Below are positions 1 to 7,471 of a stretch of DNA of 23,181 nt, in pieces; positions within the stretch are counted from its first letter, which is position 1, and each line of letters opens with the position of its first letter. Location of the stretch: NCBI GenBank assembly GCA_023386365.1, contig JAEWJX010000039.1, forward strand, positions 1 through 23,181. The letters run 5' to 3'. The notes beneath the pieces were generated by a model. The model made no database searches. It saw only the letters and a list, made by a program, of their open reading frames with translations, and had not been told where the DNA came from. The position numbers and the translations under genes were made by a program. Origin of the DNA: Actinomycetes bacterium. Lineage in GTDB: Bacteria > Actinomycetota > Actinomycetes > Actinomycetales > Microbacteriaceae.

Positions 1-261
1 CGTCGCGGCAGGGGCGGCGGGCGCCGGCGTCGCCGGGGCGGGCGGCGTGTACACGGACTGCGGCGGCAGGTCGGCACCCTTCGGGCCGTTCTTGTCGACG
101 TAGAGCTGGGCGGCCTTGGTGGCCACGAGCAGGAAGCGCACCAGGAGCACGGTGACCCCGATGATGACCGACGCCACGATGACGGTGCCGATCAGTTGGA
201 TGAGCGCCCCGAAGAACGAGAACACAGGCGAATAGCCCCAGCCGAATCCGTCCACGTTCAC
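1..261 (-). CDS. Small membrane protein with Pro/Ala-rich tail (partial, runs off left edge)
   Basis: Unrecognised. The visible 87 codons give a short polar N-terminus (VNVDGFGWGYSP), one hydrophobic segment at about residues 15-45 (FGALIQLIGTVIVASVIIGVT then LLVRFLLVA), a charged stretch (KAAQLYVDKNGPKG), and a Pro/Ala-rich tail that continues beyond base 1, so the C-terminus is missing. It is probably a single-span membrane protein with a disordered cytoplasmic tail. The GTG start at 261 overlaps the TGA of the upstream gene as GTGA, implying translational coupling. A second GTG at 255 lies 8 nt after a GGAG and could be the real start. No function can be assigned; being a gene is supported by the coupling and the coherent membrane topology. 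Confidence 0.7.
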   Translation of the reverse strand, partial: MNVDGFGWGYSPVFSFFGALIQLIGTVIVASVIIGVTVLLVRFLLVATKAAQLYVDKNGPKGADLPPQSVYTPPAPATPAPAAPAAT

Positions 262-446
262 CACTCCAGTTCGTTCTTCTTGGATTCCTCCACGACGGTG
301 CCCACCGCGATCGCGACGGAGCACCCCCAGGCGATCCACATCAGGATGAGTCGCCAGTCGCGCGGCCCCTTGCGGGTGGCCTGCACGACGCCGACGGCGC
401 CGAAGAGGGAGCTGAGAACGCTCGTGTTGAAGATGAACTTTCGCAC
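258..446 (-). CDS. Small two-span membrane protein, hypothetical
   Basis: Unrecognised 62-residue protein. Two hydrophobic segments are visible, about residues 5-22 (IFNTSVLSSLFGAVGVV) and 32-52 (RLILMWIAWGCSVAIAVGTVV), joined by a basic loop (QATRKGPRD) and followed by a charged tail (EESKKNELEW). The GTG start is supported by a very good Shine-Dalgarno GAAGGAGG at 459-452 on the minus strand, 5 nt before the start, and by a TAGCGT -10 box at 476-471. Its stop overlaps the start of the next minus-strand gene (GTGA), so the two are probably made together. It is transcribed divergently from the TetR gene, 139 bp away, so the TetR operators could also affect it. Function unknown. Confidence 0.75.
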   Translation of the reverse strand: MRKFIFNTSVLSSLFGAVGVVQATRKGPRDWRLILMWIAWGCSVAIAVGTVVEESKKNELEW

Positions 447-470
447 GGGACCCTCCTTCGGCCTCCGACC

Positions 471-476
471 ACGCTA
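471..476 (-). promoter_or_regulatory. -10 box of the small membrane protein pair
   Basis: TAGCGT on the minus strand, about 25 nt before the GTG at 446 and followed by a strong ribosome binding site. No convincing -35 is visible. The same hexamer precedes the surface-protein gene at 21719, which supports it as a local -10 form. Confidence 0.45.
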
Positions 477-536
477 CCCCGCGGATGCGGGCCGCGCCTC
501 CCGCAGATGGGCATTGGCTGAGCGTTCACCCCCAGT

Positions 537-571
537 TTGACCACTCGGTCAGAAACTGACCAAGCGGTCAA
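537..571. promoter_or_regulatory. Twin palindromic operator, probably bound by the adjacent TetR protein
   Basis: Two 14-bp inverted repeats stand side by side: TGACCACTCGGTCA (538-551) and TGACCAAGCGGTCA (557-570). Both have TGACC/GGTCA arms around a 4-bp centre, and their centres are 19 bp apart. The whole 35 bp is itself nearly palindromic, with TTGACC at one end and GGTCAA at the other. The pair ends 2 bp before the TACCGT -10 box of the tetR-type gene and 15 bp before its ATG. TetR-family regulators commonly bind such dyads near their own promoter, so autorepression of the operon is the natural inference. Binding of two dimers is suggested by the spacing but not shown. Confidence 0.8.
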
Positions 572-572
572 C

Positions 573-578
573 TACCGT
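573..578 (+). promoter_or_regulatory. -10 box of the TetR/MMPL/YhgE operon
   Basis: TACCGT, separated from the ATG at 586 by exactly 7 nt (CGATTGC) with no Shine-Dalgarno between, which predicts a leaderless transcript beginning at or next to the start codon. The expected -35 region falls inside the operator pair, consistent with repression by blocking polymerase. No canonical -35 is visible. Confidence 0.5.
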
Positions 579-585
579 CGATTGC

Positions 586-1143
586 ATGCAGACGACCGCA
601 TCCGACGTGCGCCAGGTGGCCCTCGAGGAATTCGCGTCCGCCGGATACCTCGGCACCTCCATCCAGACCGTCGCCGACCGCGCGGGCGTGTCGAAGGCGA
701 GCGTGCTCTACCACTACGCCTCCAAGGAGGCGCTGCTCGATGCGGCGCTCAGCCCCGCCATCGACGAGATCGGACGCATCCTGCCGCGCACCGCGCAACT
801 GTCCGGCTCCGCCGACGAGGGCCGCGCGTTCCTCACCGACTTCGTCGACCTGCTGATGGAGCACCGCCTCGCCGCGCAGATCTTCATCACCCAGTCCGGT
901 GCGCTCATCGACGTGCCCGTCGTCGCACGCGCCCAGGACCTCATCCAGCGCATCGCCGAGGCGCGACCCCACCAGTCGGTCGACGACCAGGTGCGGTTCG
1001 CGGTGGCTCTCGGCGGCGCCGCCTACCTGCTCGCGCAAGCGGGCGCCTACGGGGTCGACGACGCCCCCACCGACGAGGTGCTGCGCGATTCGCTCGTGCG
1101 CGTCCTCGGTGAACTCCTCGCCCCCGTCGCCACCAACGCCTAA
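586..1143 (+). CDS. TetR/AcrR-family transcriptional repressor
   Basis: 185 residues, the usual size for the family. The N-terminal helix-turn-helix lies at about residues 5-50: the segment TSIQTVADRAGVSKASVLYHY followed by SKEALL is a textbook TetR recognition helix and family signature. The remainder (about 60-180) is helical and variable, forming the ligand and dimer domain; the ligand cannot be read from sequence. The ATG at 586 is chosen because it places the HTH near the N-terminus and sits 7 nt after a -10 box. The gene is followed after 9 bp by the MMPL exporter, itself overlapping a YhgE/Pip gene, so it very likely represses its own exporter operon through the twin dyads at 537-571. 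Induction by a substrate of the exporter is inference from many comparable TetR-exporter pairs. Confidence 0.93.
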   Translation: MQTTASDVRQVALEEFASAGYLGTSIQTVADRAGVSKASVLYHYASKEALLDAALSPAIDEIGRILPRTAQLSGSADEGRAFLTDFVDLLMEHRLAAQIFITQSGALIDVPVVARAQDLIQRIAEARPHQSVDDQVRFAVALGGAAYLLAQAGAYGVDDAPTDEVLRDSLVRVLGELLAPVATNA

Positions 1144-1152
1144 AGGATCACC

Positions 1153-4068
1153 ATGGCCATCCTCCTCTCCCGCCTCGGGCGGTTCGCCTACCGTCGCGCC
1201 GTGCCGGTGCTCATCGCCTGGGTGCTGATCGCAGCCGGCGCCGTGCTCGGCGGACTCGCTCTCGGCGGCACCATGCAGGACTCGTTCAAGATCCCCGGCA
1301 CCGAATCCCAGCAGGCCATCGACCGGCTCGCGGCCGTCTTCCCGCAGACGGCCGGCGCGAGCGCCCAGGTCGTCATCCACTCCACCGGTGTACCCGTCGA
1401 CGAGGGCGCCCTCGCCGACCAGATCGACGACCTGGCCACCGAGTTCGGCGACATCGACGGCGTCGAGAACGCCATCTCGCCCTCCAGCGAGTACGCGACG
1501 GATGCCGTCAGCGACGACCACCAGACCGCCGTCATCCAGGTGCAGTTCACCGGGGCGAGTGAATCGGTCACCGACGAGACCCTCGCCGCCGTGCAGGAGG
1601 CGGGCGACACTCTCGCGAGCGACACCGTGCAGGTGGAGTACGGCGGCCAGGTGTTCCAGCAGTTCTCGATGGGGATCACCGTCATCGAGGTGATCGGCGT
1701 GCTGTTCGCGGGCCTCGTGCTCGTCATCACCTTCGGGTCGCTGCTCGCGGCGGGCCTGCCGCTCATCTCGGCGATGTTCGCGCTCGGCGCCTCGATGGGC
1801 GGCATACTCGCGCTCGCCGCCTTCACGACCCTGTCGACCACCACCCCGATGCTGGCGCTCATGATCGGCCTCGCGGTCGGCATCGACTACGCGCTCTTCA
1901 TCCTGTCGCGGCATCGAAACCAGTTGGCGCACGGGATGGATCCGGAGGAGTCGGCCGCCACCTCCGTCGCCACCGCGGGCGGTTCGGTCGTGTTCGCCGG
2001 CGTCACGGTGATGATCGCGCTCGCCGGTCTGCTGATCGTCGGCATCCCGTTCCTCGGGATGATGGGTGTGACGGCCGCCTTCGCGGTGCTGCTGGCGATG
2101 CTCGCCGCGATCACCCTGCTGCCCGCGATCATGGGCCTGCTGAAGGGCAAGCTGGCGCCGAAGCCCGGGTCGCGTGCGGCGCTGCGTGCCCACGCGCACG
2201 ACGACGAGACCGACGACGGCACCGCGAAGCGCCGCAAGACGCTCGGCGAGCGCTGGGTGGCGCTGGTGCTGCGGGCGCCGATCGTGTTCATCCTCGCCGT
2301 CGTGGCCCTGCTCGGCGTCGCCGCCATCCCCGCCACCCAGCTGGCCCTCGCACTGCCGGATGGCGGCTCGCTCTCCGAAGAGGAGACGTCGCGTCGCGCC
2401 TACGACATCACCGCGGAGGCGTTCGGCCCCGGCCGTAACGGTCCGCTCGTCGTGACCGTCGACATCACCCAGACCACCGACGTGCTCGACGACCTGGATG
2501 CGATCGCCGACGAGCTCGCCGACGTGCCGGGTGTCGCATCCGTGGGCACGCCGATCCCGAACCCCACCGTCGACACCGCGATCATCCAGGTGATCCCCGA
2601 GACGGGCCCCTCGGACCCGGAGACGACCGCGCTCGTGCAGCACATCCGCGACCTCGCCCCCACCATCGAAGACGAGTACGGCACCGCCATCGCGGTGACC
2701 GGTTCGACGGCCGTCGCCATCGATGTGTCGAGCCAGCTCGACGGTGCGCTACTGCCGTTCGGCCTCGTCGTGGTGGGGCTGTCGATCATCCTGCTGATGA
2801 TGGTGTTCCGCTCGATCGTGGTGCCCATCAAGGCGGCCCTCGGCTATCTGCTCTCGGTGCTCGCCTCGTTCGGCATCGTCGTGGCCGTGTTCCAGTGGGG
2901 GTGGGGGGCTGAGCTCTTCCACGCCGTGCCGGGGCCGATCCTCAGCTTCATGCCGATCCTGCTGATGGCGATCCTGTTCGGACTCGCCATGGATTACGAG
3001 GTGTTCCTCGTGTCGGGCATGCGGGAGGCGTACATCCACGGCGCCACCCCGAAGCAGGCCATCTCGCGCGGGTTCTCGGGGGCGGCGCGCGTCGTCACCG
3101 CCGCCGCGCTCATCATGTTCTTCGTCTTCGCGGCGTTCGTGCCCGAGGGGGCGTCGATGATCAAGGTCATCGCGCTGGGACTCGCGGTGGGTGTCGCGAT
3201 CGACGCCTTCCTCGTGCGGATGACGCTGGTGCCGGCCGTGATGGCGCTGTTCGGCAAGCACGCCTGGTACCTGCCGAAGTGGCTCGACCGCATCCTGCCG
3301 AACGTCGACGTCGAAGGGGAGGGCCTGCGCGCCCACCTCGACGACCTCGCGTGGGCGCAGGGTCGGGTCGCCGCCGGTGAGGCGATCACCCTCGAGGGGA
3401 TCGTCGTCGGTGCGGACGGGCACGACGCAGGGCCGTACGACGGCGCCGTGACGAGCGGATCGATCGCCCTCGTCGGCGGGGACGCCGCGCGTCGCCGGGT
3501 GCTCGCCGCCACCGTCGCGGGTCGACTTCCCGCCGTCGGCGGCCGCGCACAGGTGGCCGGGCGTCCGCTCCCCAGCGAGGCGGCGCACGTCGCCCGCGAG
3601 GTGTCGTTCGCCGAGTTCGGCGACGCGGTGCGCGACGGCGACCTGCCGCTCGGCGAGCTGCTCGCGGAACGTCTGCGCCTCACCGGGCGCTGGTACCGGT
3701 CGTTCGGCGCCGCCCGCCGCGCCCGCGCGTGGGTGGGTCGCATTCACGACGCCGTCGCCGCATCCGGGTCGGCCGTGCCGATCGGCTGGGGTACGACGCT
3801 CGCGTCGCTGCCGCCCGTCGAACGCGCCATCGCCACCCTCGGTGTGGCGCTCAGCGAACGCACGCCCGTCGTCGTCATCGACTCGGTCGCCCCCCTGCCC
3901 GGCAACGACCGGGGCGCCGCCTTCCTCGCCGCGGCCGACCGCCTCGCCCCGGCATCCACGACCGTCGTCATCGGCGCCGCCGACGCCGACCGGGTCGCCA
4001 CCCCCGAACTCTCCCGGCCCGTCGCGCACTACCGACCCGCCGCATCCTCCGAAGGAGCACTCCGATGA
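1153..4068 (+). CDS. MMPL/RND-family exporter with C-terminal degenerate ABC ATPase-like domain
   Basis: 971 residues. Residues 1 to about 716 form a standard MMPL transporter: a first membrane span (about 18-39), an extracytoplasmic domain, a block of spans containing GLAVGIDYALFILSRHR, then a second copy with its own outer domain and spans containing GLAMDYEVFLVSGMREAY. The family moves lipids, fatty acids or hydrophobic drugs using the proton gradient. Residues about 717-971 are extra. This region reads like an ABC ATPase stripped of its catalytic residues: GSIALVGGDAARRRVLA (769-785) stands where Walker A would be but lacks the GK[ST]; PLPSEAAHVAREVSF resembles the Q-loop region; VVVID (906-910) resembles Walker B but is followed by Ser, not Glu; TTVVIGAADAD stands in place of the H-loop. 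The tail could therefore be regulatory or structural. The stop overlaps the next start (ATGA). An AGGA ribosome binding site lies 5-9 nt before the ATG. The MMPL part is certain; the tail identity is inference. Confidence 0.92.
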   Translation: MAILLSRLGRFAYRRAVPVLIAWVLIAAGAVLGGLALGGTMQDSFKIPGTESQQAIDRLAAVFPQTAGASAQVVIHSTGVPVDEGALADQIDDLATEFGDIDGVENAISPSSEYATDAVSDDHQTAVIQVQFTGASESVTDETLAAVQEAGDTLASDTVQVEYGGQVFQQFSMGITVIEVIGVLFAGLVLVITFGSLLAAGLPLISAMFALGASMGGILALAAFTTLSTTTPMLALMIGLAVGIDYALFILSRHRNQLAHGMDPEESAATSVATAGGSVVFAGVTVMIALAGLLIVGIPFLGMMGVTAAFAVLLAMLAAITLLPAIMGLLKGKLAPKPGSRAALRAHAHDDETDDGTAKRRKTLGERWVALVLRAPIVFILAVVALLGVAAIPATQLALALPDGGSLSEEETSRRAYDITAEAFGPGRNGPLVVTVDITQTTDVLDDLDAIADELADVPGVASVGTPIPNPTVDTAIIQVIPETGPSDPETTALVQHIRDLAPTIEDEYGTAIAVTGSTAVAIDVSSQLDGALLPFGLVVVGLSIILLMMVFRSIVVPIKAALGYLLSVLASFGIVVAVFQWGWGAELFHAVPGPILSFMPILLMAILFGLAMDYEVFLVSGMREAYIHGATPKQAISRGFSGAARVVTAAALIMFFVFAAFVPEGASMIKVIALGLAVGVAIDAFLVRMTLVPAVMALFGKHAWYLPKWLDRILPNVDVEGEGLRAHLDDLAWAQGRVAAGEAITLEGIVVGADGHDAGPYDGAVTSGSIALVGGDAARRRVLAATVAGRLPAVGGRAQVAGRPLPSEAAHVAREVSFAEFGDAVRDGDLPLGELLAERLRLTGRWYRSFGAARRARAWVGRIHDAVAASGSAVPIGWGTTLASLPPVERAIATLGVALSERTPVVVIDSVAPLPGNDRGAAFLAAADRLAPASTTVVIGAADADRVATPELSRPVAHYRPAASSEGALR

Positions 4069-5852
4069 GCCAGGTCACCCCGGTTCCCCTCACCCGCCGC
4101 CGTTGGGTGCGGGTCCTCGCGATCGTCGCCGCGGCCGTCGTGCCGCTCGCGTTCGCCGGCCTCACCATGGCGGCGCTCGCCGACACCGAGGACGGCATCC
4201 ACCGCATCCCCGCAGCGATCGTCAACTCCGACGAGATGGTCACCCAGACCGCCGACGACGGCACCGAGACGCCGATCCTCGCGGGACGTCTGCTGGTGAC
4301 CGAGCTGACCGGCACCGACTCGCCCGGCATGGACTGGCAGCTGTTCAACGCCGACGACGCCGAGAAGGCGCTCGCCGACGGCGAGGTGTACGCGGTGCTC
4401 ACCATCCCGTCCGACTTCTCCGCCTCGGTGGTGTCGCTCTCCGGCACCGACCCGGTGCAGGCCGAACTGTCGCTGCAGACCGACGACGCACACTCGTACC
4501 TGGCGGGCACGGTCGCGCAGTCGCTCGGCGACGGCATGGTGCGCACCTTCGGCTCCGAACTGACGAAGCAGTACATCTCGGGCATCTACGCCCAGTTCGG
4601 CACCGTGGGCGGCGCGTTCACGCAGGCGGCCGACGGCGCTACCCAACTCTCCGACGGCGCAGCCCAAGCGGCCACCGGTTCGGCGCAGTACGCGGACGGC
4701 GTGGCCCAGTACACGGGCGGGGTCTCGTCGCTCTCGCGGGGGCTCGGGCAGCTGAACACGGGAGCTGCGCAGCTTCCCGAACTCGGTGCCGGAATCGTGG
4801 GCTACACCGGCGGCGTGACCCAGGTGTCGGGCGGCCTGGAGCAATTGGTCGCCGCCATGCAGAAGGACCCGCGGTTCGCCGCCGATCCCACACTGAAGCC
4901 GTACCTCGACAACCTCACGAAGCTCAGCGGCGGTCTCAGCACGATCGATGAGGGGAGCTCCGGTCTCGCAGCGGGCGGGTCCGGTCTCGCCGCGCTGTCT
5001 TCCGGCATCTCGCAGAGCGCATCCGGCGCCGCGAAGCTCGCCGCCGGCGGCCCGGCCCTGGCCTCCGGAGCGTCGAGCCTCGCTGACGGTAGTGCCCAGC
5101 TAGCGTCCGGGGCCTCCGAGCTTGCCACCGGCCTGCAGTCGGGTGCCGACCAGATCGCGGGTGCCGCCGACGTCACGGGTGACGATGCGGCCGCCGTCGC
5201 CGCCGACCCGGTGGGCCTCGAGGTCTCCACCGCGAACGCGGTCACACAGCTCGGGCAGATCGTCGGCACCTACCTGGTGCCGCTCGGACTCTGGGTGGGC
5301 GCGCTCGCGATCTTCCTCGTGATCCCGCCGCTCAGCCGTCGGGTCCTCGCCTCGACGGCGACCTCGAGCCGGGTGCTGGGCTCCGAGTTGGCGCGCGCCT
5401 CCGCGATCGCCGGCATCCAGGCGCTGCTCATGGTGGCGCTGCTGCACCTCGCGGCGGGCGTGTCGTGGGCGCTGCTGCCGGCCACCCTCGGGTTCTCGCT
5501 CGTCGCGGCGTTCGCGTTCACCGCGTTCCACCAGCTGCTGACCATCGGCCTGGGGCGTGCGGGGCTCGTGATCTCGCTGCTGTTCATCTCGCTGCAGCTG
5601 GCCGCCATCGGTGCGATCCTGCCGAGCCAGGCGCTCGCGGGGCCGTTCAGCTGGCTCGGCAGCATCATGCCGCTCGGCTGGGCGACCACAGGCCTGCAGC
5701 AGATCATCGCGGGAGGCGAGGCGGGTGTGGCGATCGGTGCCGCGTTCGGACTCGCCGCCTTCGGCCTGCTGAGCCTGCTGGTGAGCCGCCTCGCCATCCG
5801 CCGCACCCGTCGCGCGAACGCGCTCGGGCTGCTGCTGCCGGCCGCCGCGTAG
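4065..5852 (+). CDS. YhgE/Pip-family membrane protein with ABC-2-type permease domain
   Basis: 595 residues from the ATG at 4065, which overlaps the MMPL stop and has GAAGGAG 7 nt upstream. There is an N-terminal membrane span (about 13-36), then an extracytoplasmic region with the characteristic low-complexity repeats of this family: runs of G-A-x-x-L-x-x-G and A-x-G-x-x-x-L/Y at about 182-245 and 284-365 (for example ADGATQLSDGAAQAATGSAQ), expected to form long helices. The last 200 residues (from about 396) hold several membrane spans like those of ABC-2 permeases. Known members include the phage infection protein Pip and YhgE-type proteins linked to type VII secretion. Such permeases often sit beside an ABC ATPase gene; none is nearby here except the ATPase-like tail of the preceding protein, suggesting the two act together in the membrane. 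Confidence 0.9.
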   Translation: MSQVTPVPLTRRRWVRVLAIVAAAVVPLAFAGLTMAALADTEDGIHRIPAAIVNSDEMVTQTADDGTETPILAGRLLVTELTGTDSPGMDWQLFNADDAEKALADGEVYAVLTIPSDFSASVVSLSGTDPVQAELSLQTDDAHSYLAGTVAQSLGDGMVRTFGSELTKQYISGIYAQFGTVGGAFTQAADGATQLSDGAAQAATGSAQYADGVAQYTGGVSSLSRGLGQLNTGAAQLPELGAGIVGYTGGVTQVSGGLEQLVAAMQKDPRFAADPTLKPYLDNLTKLSGGLSTIDEGSSGLAAGGSGLAALSSGISQSASGAAKLAAGGPALASGASSLADGSAQLASGASELATGLQSGADQIAGAADVTGDDAAAVAADPVGLEVSTANAVTQLGQIVGTYLVPLGLWVGALAIFLVIPPLSRRVLASTATSSRVLGSELARASAIAGIQALLMVALLHLAAGVSWALLPATLGFSLVAAFAFTAFHQLLTIGLGRAGLVISLLFISLQLAAIGAILPSQALAGPFSWLGSIMPLGWATTGLQQIIAGGEAGVAIGAAFGLAAFGLLSLLVSRLAIRRTRRANALGLLLPAAA

Positions 5853-5862
5853 GCGTTTCGGT

Positions 5863-5890
5863 CTCCCGGGCGACCTGGGTCGTCCGGGAG
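5863..5890 (+). terminator. Terminator-like hairpin after the exporter operon
   Basis: A 12-bp stem (CTCCCGGGCGAC at 5863-5874 with GTCGTCCGGGAG at 5879-5890, one G-U pair) around the loop CTGG, starting 11 bp after the YhgE stop. There is no T-run, as is common for terminators of high-GC actinobacteria. It probably ends the TetR-MMPL-YhgE transcript. Confidence 0.6.
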
Positions 5891-5930
5891 GCTGACGCGC
5901 GCGAGACCCGGCTTCCCGAGGATGGAAGGC

Positions 5931-6485
5931 ATGGGTCACGACTACGGAATGCTGGCGACGCTCGCGCTGGGACTCCCGCTCGCGGCGGGGATCGCGGCGC
6001 TGGTCTTCCACTCTCGGGTGAGGCGCGGATGGGACGCCGCCTGGGCGGGCCGCGCGGGGTTCGCCGAACTGGCGATGGTCGTCGGCACGCTGCCGTGGGT
6101 GTGGATGATCCTCCGACCCGCGGGCGGGTCCGGGGGAGTGCAGCTGGTGCCGTTCCGCGATCTCTCGGCTGTCCTGCAGGGCGACCAGACGTTCGTGCAG
6201 ATCGTCGGCAACCTGCTCGTGTTCGCCGCCCTCGGCTTCTTCCTCCCGATCCGCTTCCGGATGGGCGGCGCCGGCCGGGTGCCGCTGATCGTCGGTCTGG
6301 TGGCGGCGGGTACGTCGGCCGTGCTCGAGACCCTGCAGTTCGTGCTGCCGCTCGGACGGGTGGCGTCGGTCGACGACGTGCTGGTGAACGCCGTCGGTGC
6401 CGTGCTCGCGTCGCTGTGCTCGATGCGCTGGTGGCGTGCGCGGGTCGGCACGCGTCGCCGGGCGCGGGAGGCGCGAACCGCCTAG
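5931..6485 (+). CDS. VanZ-family membrane protein
   Basis: 184 residues from the ATG at 5931. Four hydrophobic segments are visible (about 7-27, 44-61, 90-108 and 117-136) with a further helix near 150-165. The family core is clear: GNLLVFAALGFFLPIRFR (about 93-110) and the later SAVLETLQFVLPLGRVASVD with DVLVNAVGA (about 129-157), which matches the VanZ pattern of N-x-x-x-F-x-P-x-G, then E-x-x-Q, then GR-x-x-x-x-D-D-x-x-x-N-x-x-G. VanZ itself gives low-level teicoplanin resistance, but most chromosomal members have no proven role, so resistance should not be assumed. The alternative ATG at 5922 lies inside a likely -10 hexamer (GAGGAT, 5918-5923), so 5931 is preferred. The gene ends tail to tail with the minus-strand isomerase, their stops overlapping at CTAG. 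Confidence 0.85.
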   Translation: MGHDYGMLATLALGLPLAAGIAALVFHSRVRRGWDAAWAGRAGFAELAMVVGTLPWVWMILRPAGGSGGVQLVPFRDLSAVLQGDQTFVQIVGNLLVFAALGFFLPIRFRMGGAGRVPLIVGLVAAGTSAVLETLQFVLPLGRVASVDDVLVNAVGAVLASLCSMRWWRARVGTRRRAREARTA

Positions 6486-7369
6486 GCCTTGTCGGCCTTC
6501 TTCTGCGCCCGACGCGCCTGGCGGATCTTCAGCGGCAGCGTGGTGCCGACGGCGAACGGCTCGCGGGTGGCGTGCTCCTGGCTGAGGTGCTCGCGCGCGA
6601 AGGCCACGGTCTGCACCAACTTCTCCAGCCGGTACTGCTCGTCCTTCTCCTGGCGCACGTTCACCTCGGCGACGACGTTGCCGTCCCAGCCGATGCTCGC
6701 CAGATACTGCAGCGTCTCGGCGACCGGCTGGGTGCCCTCACCGGGCAGCAGGTGCTCGTCGAGGATGGCGCCGTCGGCGGCAGAGGTGCGGCCGTCGCAC
6801 AGGTGGATGTGGCGCAGCCGCGGACCCATCGCCATCGCCATCTCGAGGCTGTCGCGCCCCGAGAGGGAGGCGTGCGAGAAGTCGAGCGTCATGTGGTCGA
6901 CGTCGAGGTCGAGCGGGTCGGGCGACGGCGCGTACGCCTTCATCGACCGCCCGCGCACCGTCCACGGGAACATGTTCTCGACCGCCACCTCGACGCCCGA
7001 GTTCGCGGCCGTCTGCCGCACGATCCGCTCGAAGTTCTGCGCATAGCCCGACTGCCACCGGAACGGCGGATGCACGACCACCGAGTCGGCGCCGACCGCG
7101 GCCGCCAGCTCGCCCGACTTCTCCAGCTTCACCTGAGGGTCGCGGCCCCACACGAACGAGGTCAGCAGCAGCACGGGGGCATGGATGGCGGTGATCGGCA
7201 GGTCGTAGCGCGCGCTGATCTCGAGCAGCTTCGTCGCATCCTGGGTCACCGGATCGTTGGTGACCATGATCTCCATGGAGTCGAACCCGGCGAGCCGTGC
7301 GATCCGGAACGCGTGCTCCACCGCGAACGGGTAGACGCAGGTGGTGCTCATGCCGAGGGAGATCATCAC
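6482..7369 (-). CDS. Sugar phosphate isomerase/epimerase-like TIM-barrel protein
   Basis: 295 residues of the xylose isomerase-like/AP endonuclease 2 fold. Motifs along the barrel: AIHAPVLLL (61-69), SVVVHPPFRWQ (96-106), VAVENMFP (128-135), TLDFSHASLSG (161-171), HIHLCDG (187-193), LLPGEGTQP (207-215) and VAEVN (233-237). Likely metal ligands are E131, D163 or H166, H188 and E235, the usual E/D/H/E set. The substrate is unknown; relatives act on sugars, inositols or DNA, and this size and motif pattern favour a small-molecule isomerase. The start is GTG at 7369 or ATG at 7366; the hexamer TAACGT at 7380-7375 (minus) suggests a leaderless start there, while a GGAGGA lies rather far upstream (13-16 nt). 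The C-terminal tail is basic (RQARRAQKKADK). It is transcribed divergently from otsA. Confidence 0.85.
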   Translation of the reverse strand: MMISLGMSTTCVYPFAVEHAFRIARLAGFDSMEIMVTNDPVTQDATKLLEISARYDLPITAIHAPVLLLTSFVWGRDPQVKLEKSGELAAAVGADSVVVHPPFRWQSGYAQNFERIVRQTAANSGVEVAVENMFPWTVRGRSMKAYAPSPDPLDLDVDHMTLDFSHASLSGRDSLEMAMAMGPRLRHIHLCDGRTSAADGAILDEHLLPGEGTQPVAETLQYLASIGWDGNVVAEVNVRQEKDEQYRLEKLVQTVAFAREHLSQEHATREPFAVGTTLPLKIRQARRAQKKADKA

Positions 7370-7459
7370 GGCTTACGTTAGTTCCTCCATATGTCGTACG
7401 CATGAAGTCTCAGCATTCGCTCACCGGCCGCTGGGCGACTTCCCGTCCCGCGTCCCGTG

Positions 7460-7465
7460 TACCGT
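7460..7465 (+). promoter_or_regulatory. -10 box of otsAB (leaderless type)
   Basis: TACCGT, identical to the -10 proposed for the TetR operon, followed by six bases (GGAGGT) and then the ATG at 7472. The GGAGG is only 1 nt from the start, too close for a normal ribosome binding site, so a transcript starting at the ATG is the simplest reading. Confidence 0.45.
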
Positions 7466-7471
7466 GGAGGT

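Noticed and set aside
568..2643. Long minus-strand reading frame of 691 codons opposite the TetR and MMPL genes
   Set aside because: It is the mirror of G/C-ending codons in the real genes; its product is rich in Arg, His, Asp and Gly with no domain.
2749..4029. Minus-strand reading frame of 426 codons opposite the MMPL C-terminal domain
   Set aside because: Low-complexity Asp/Arg/His-rich product; the plus strand has a continuous, coupled gene here.
5931..6485. Glycopeptide resistance determinant because of VanZ similarity
   Set aside because: No other van genes are present, and VanZ-fold proteins are common without a resistance role.
5465..7381. Plus-strand reading frame of 638 codons crossing YhgE, VanZ and the antisense of the isomerase
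   Set aside because: It runs through three well-supported genes in the wrong frame and has no motif; a by-product of GC bias.
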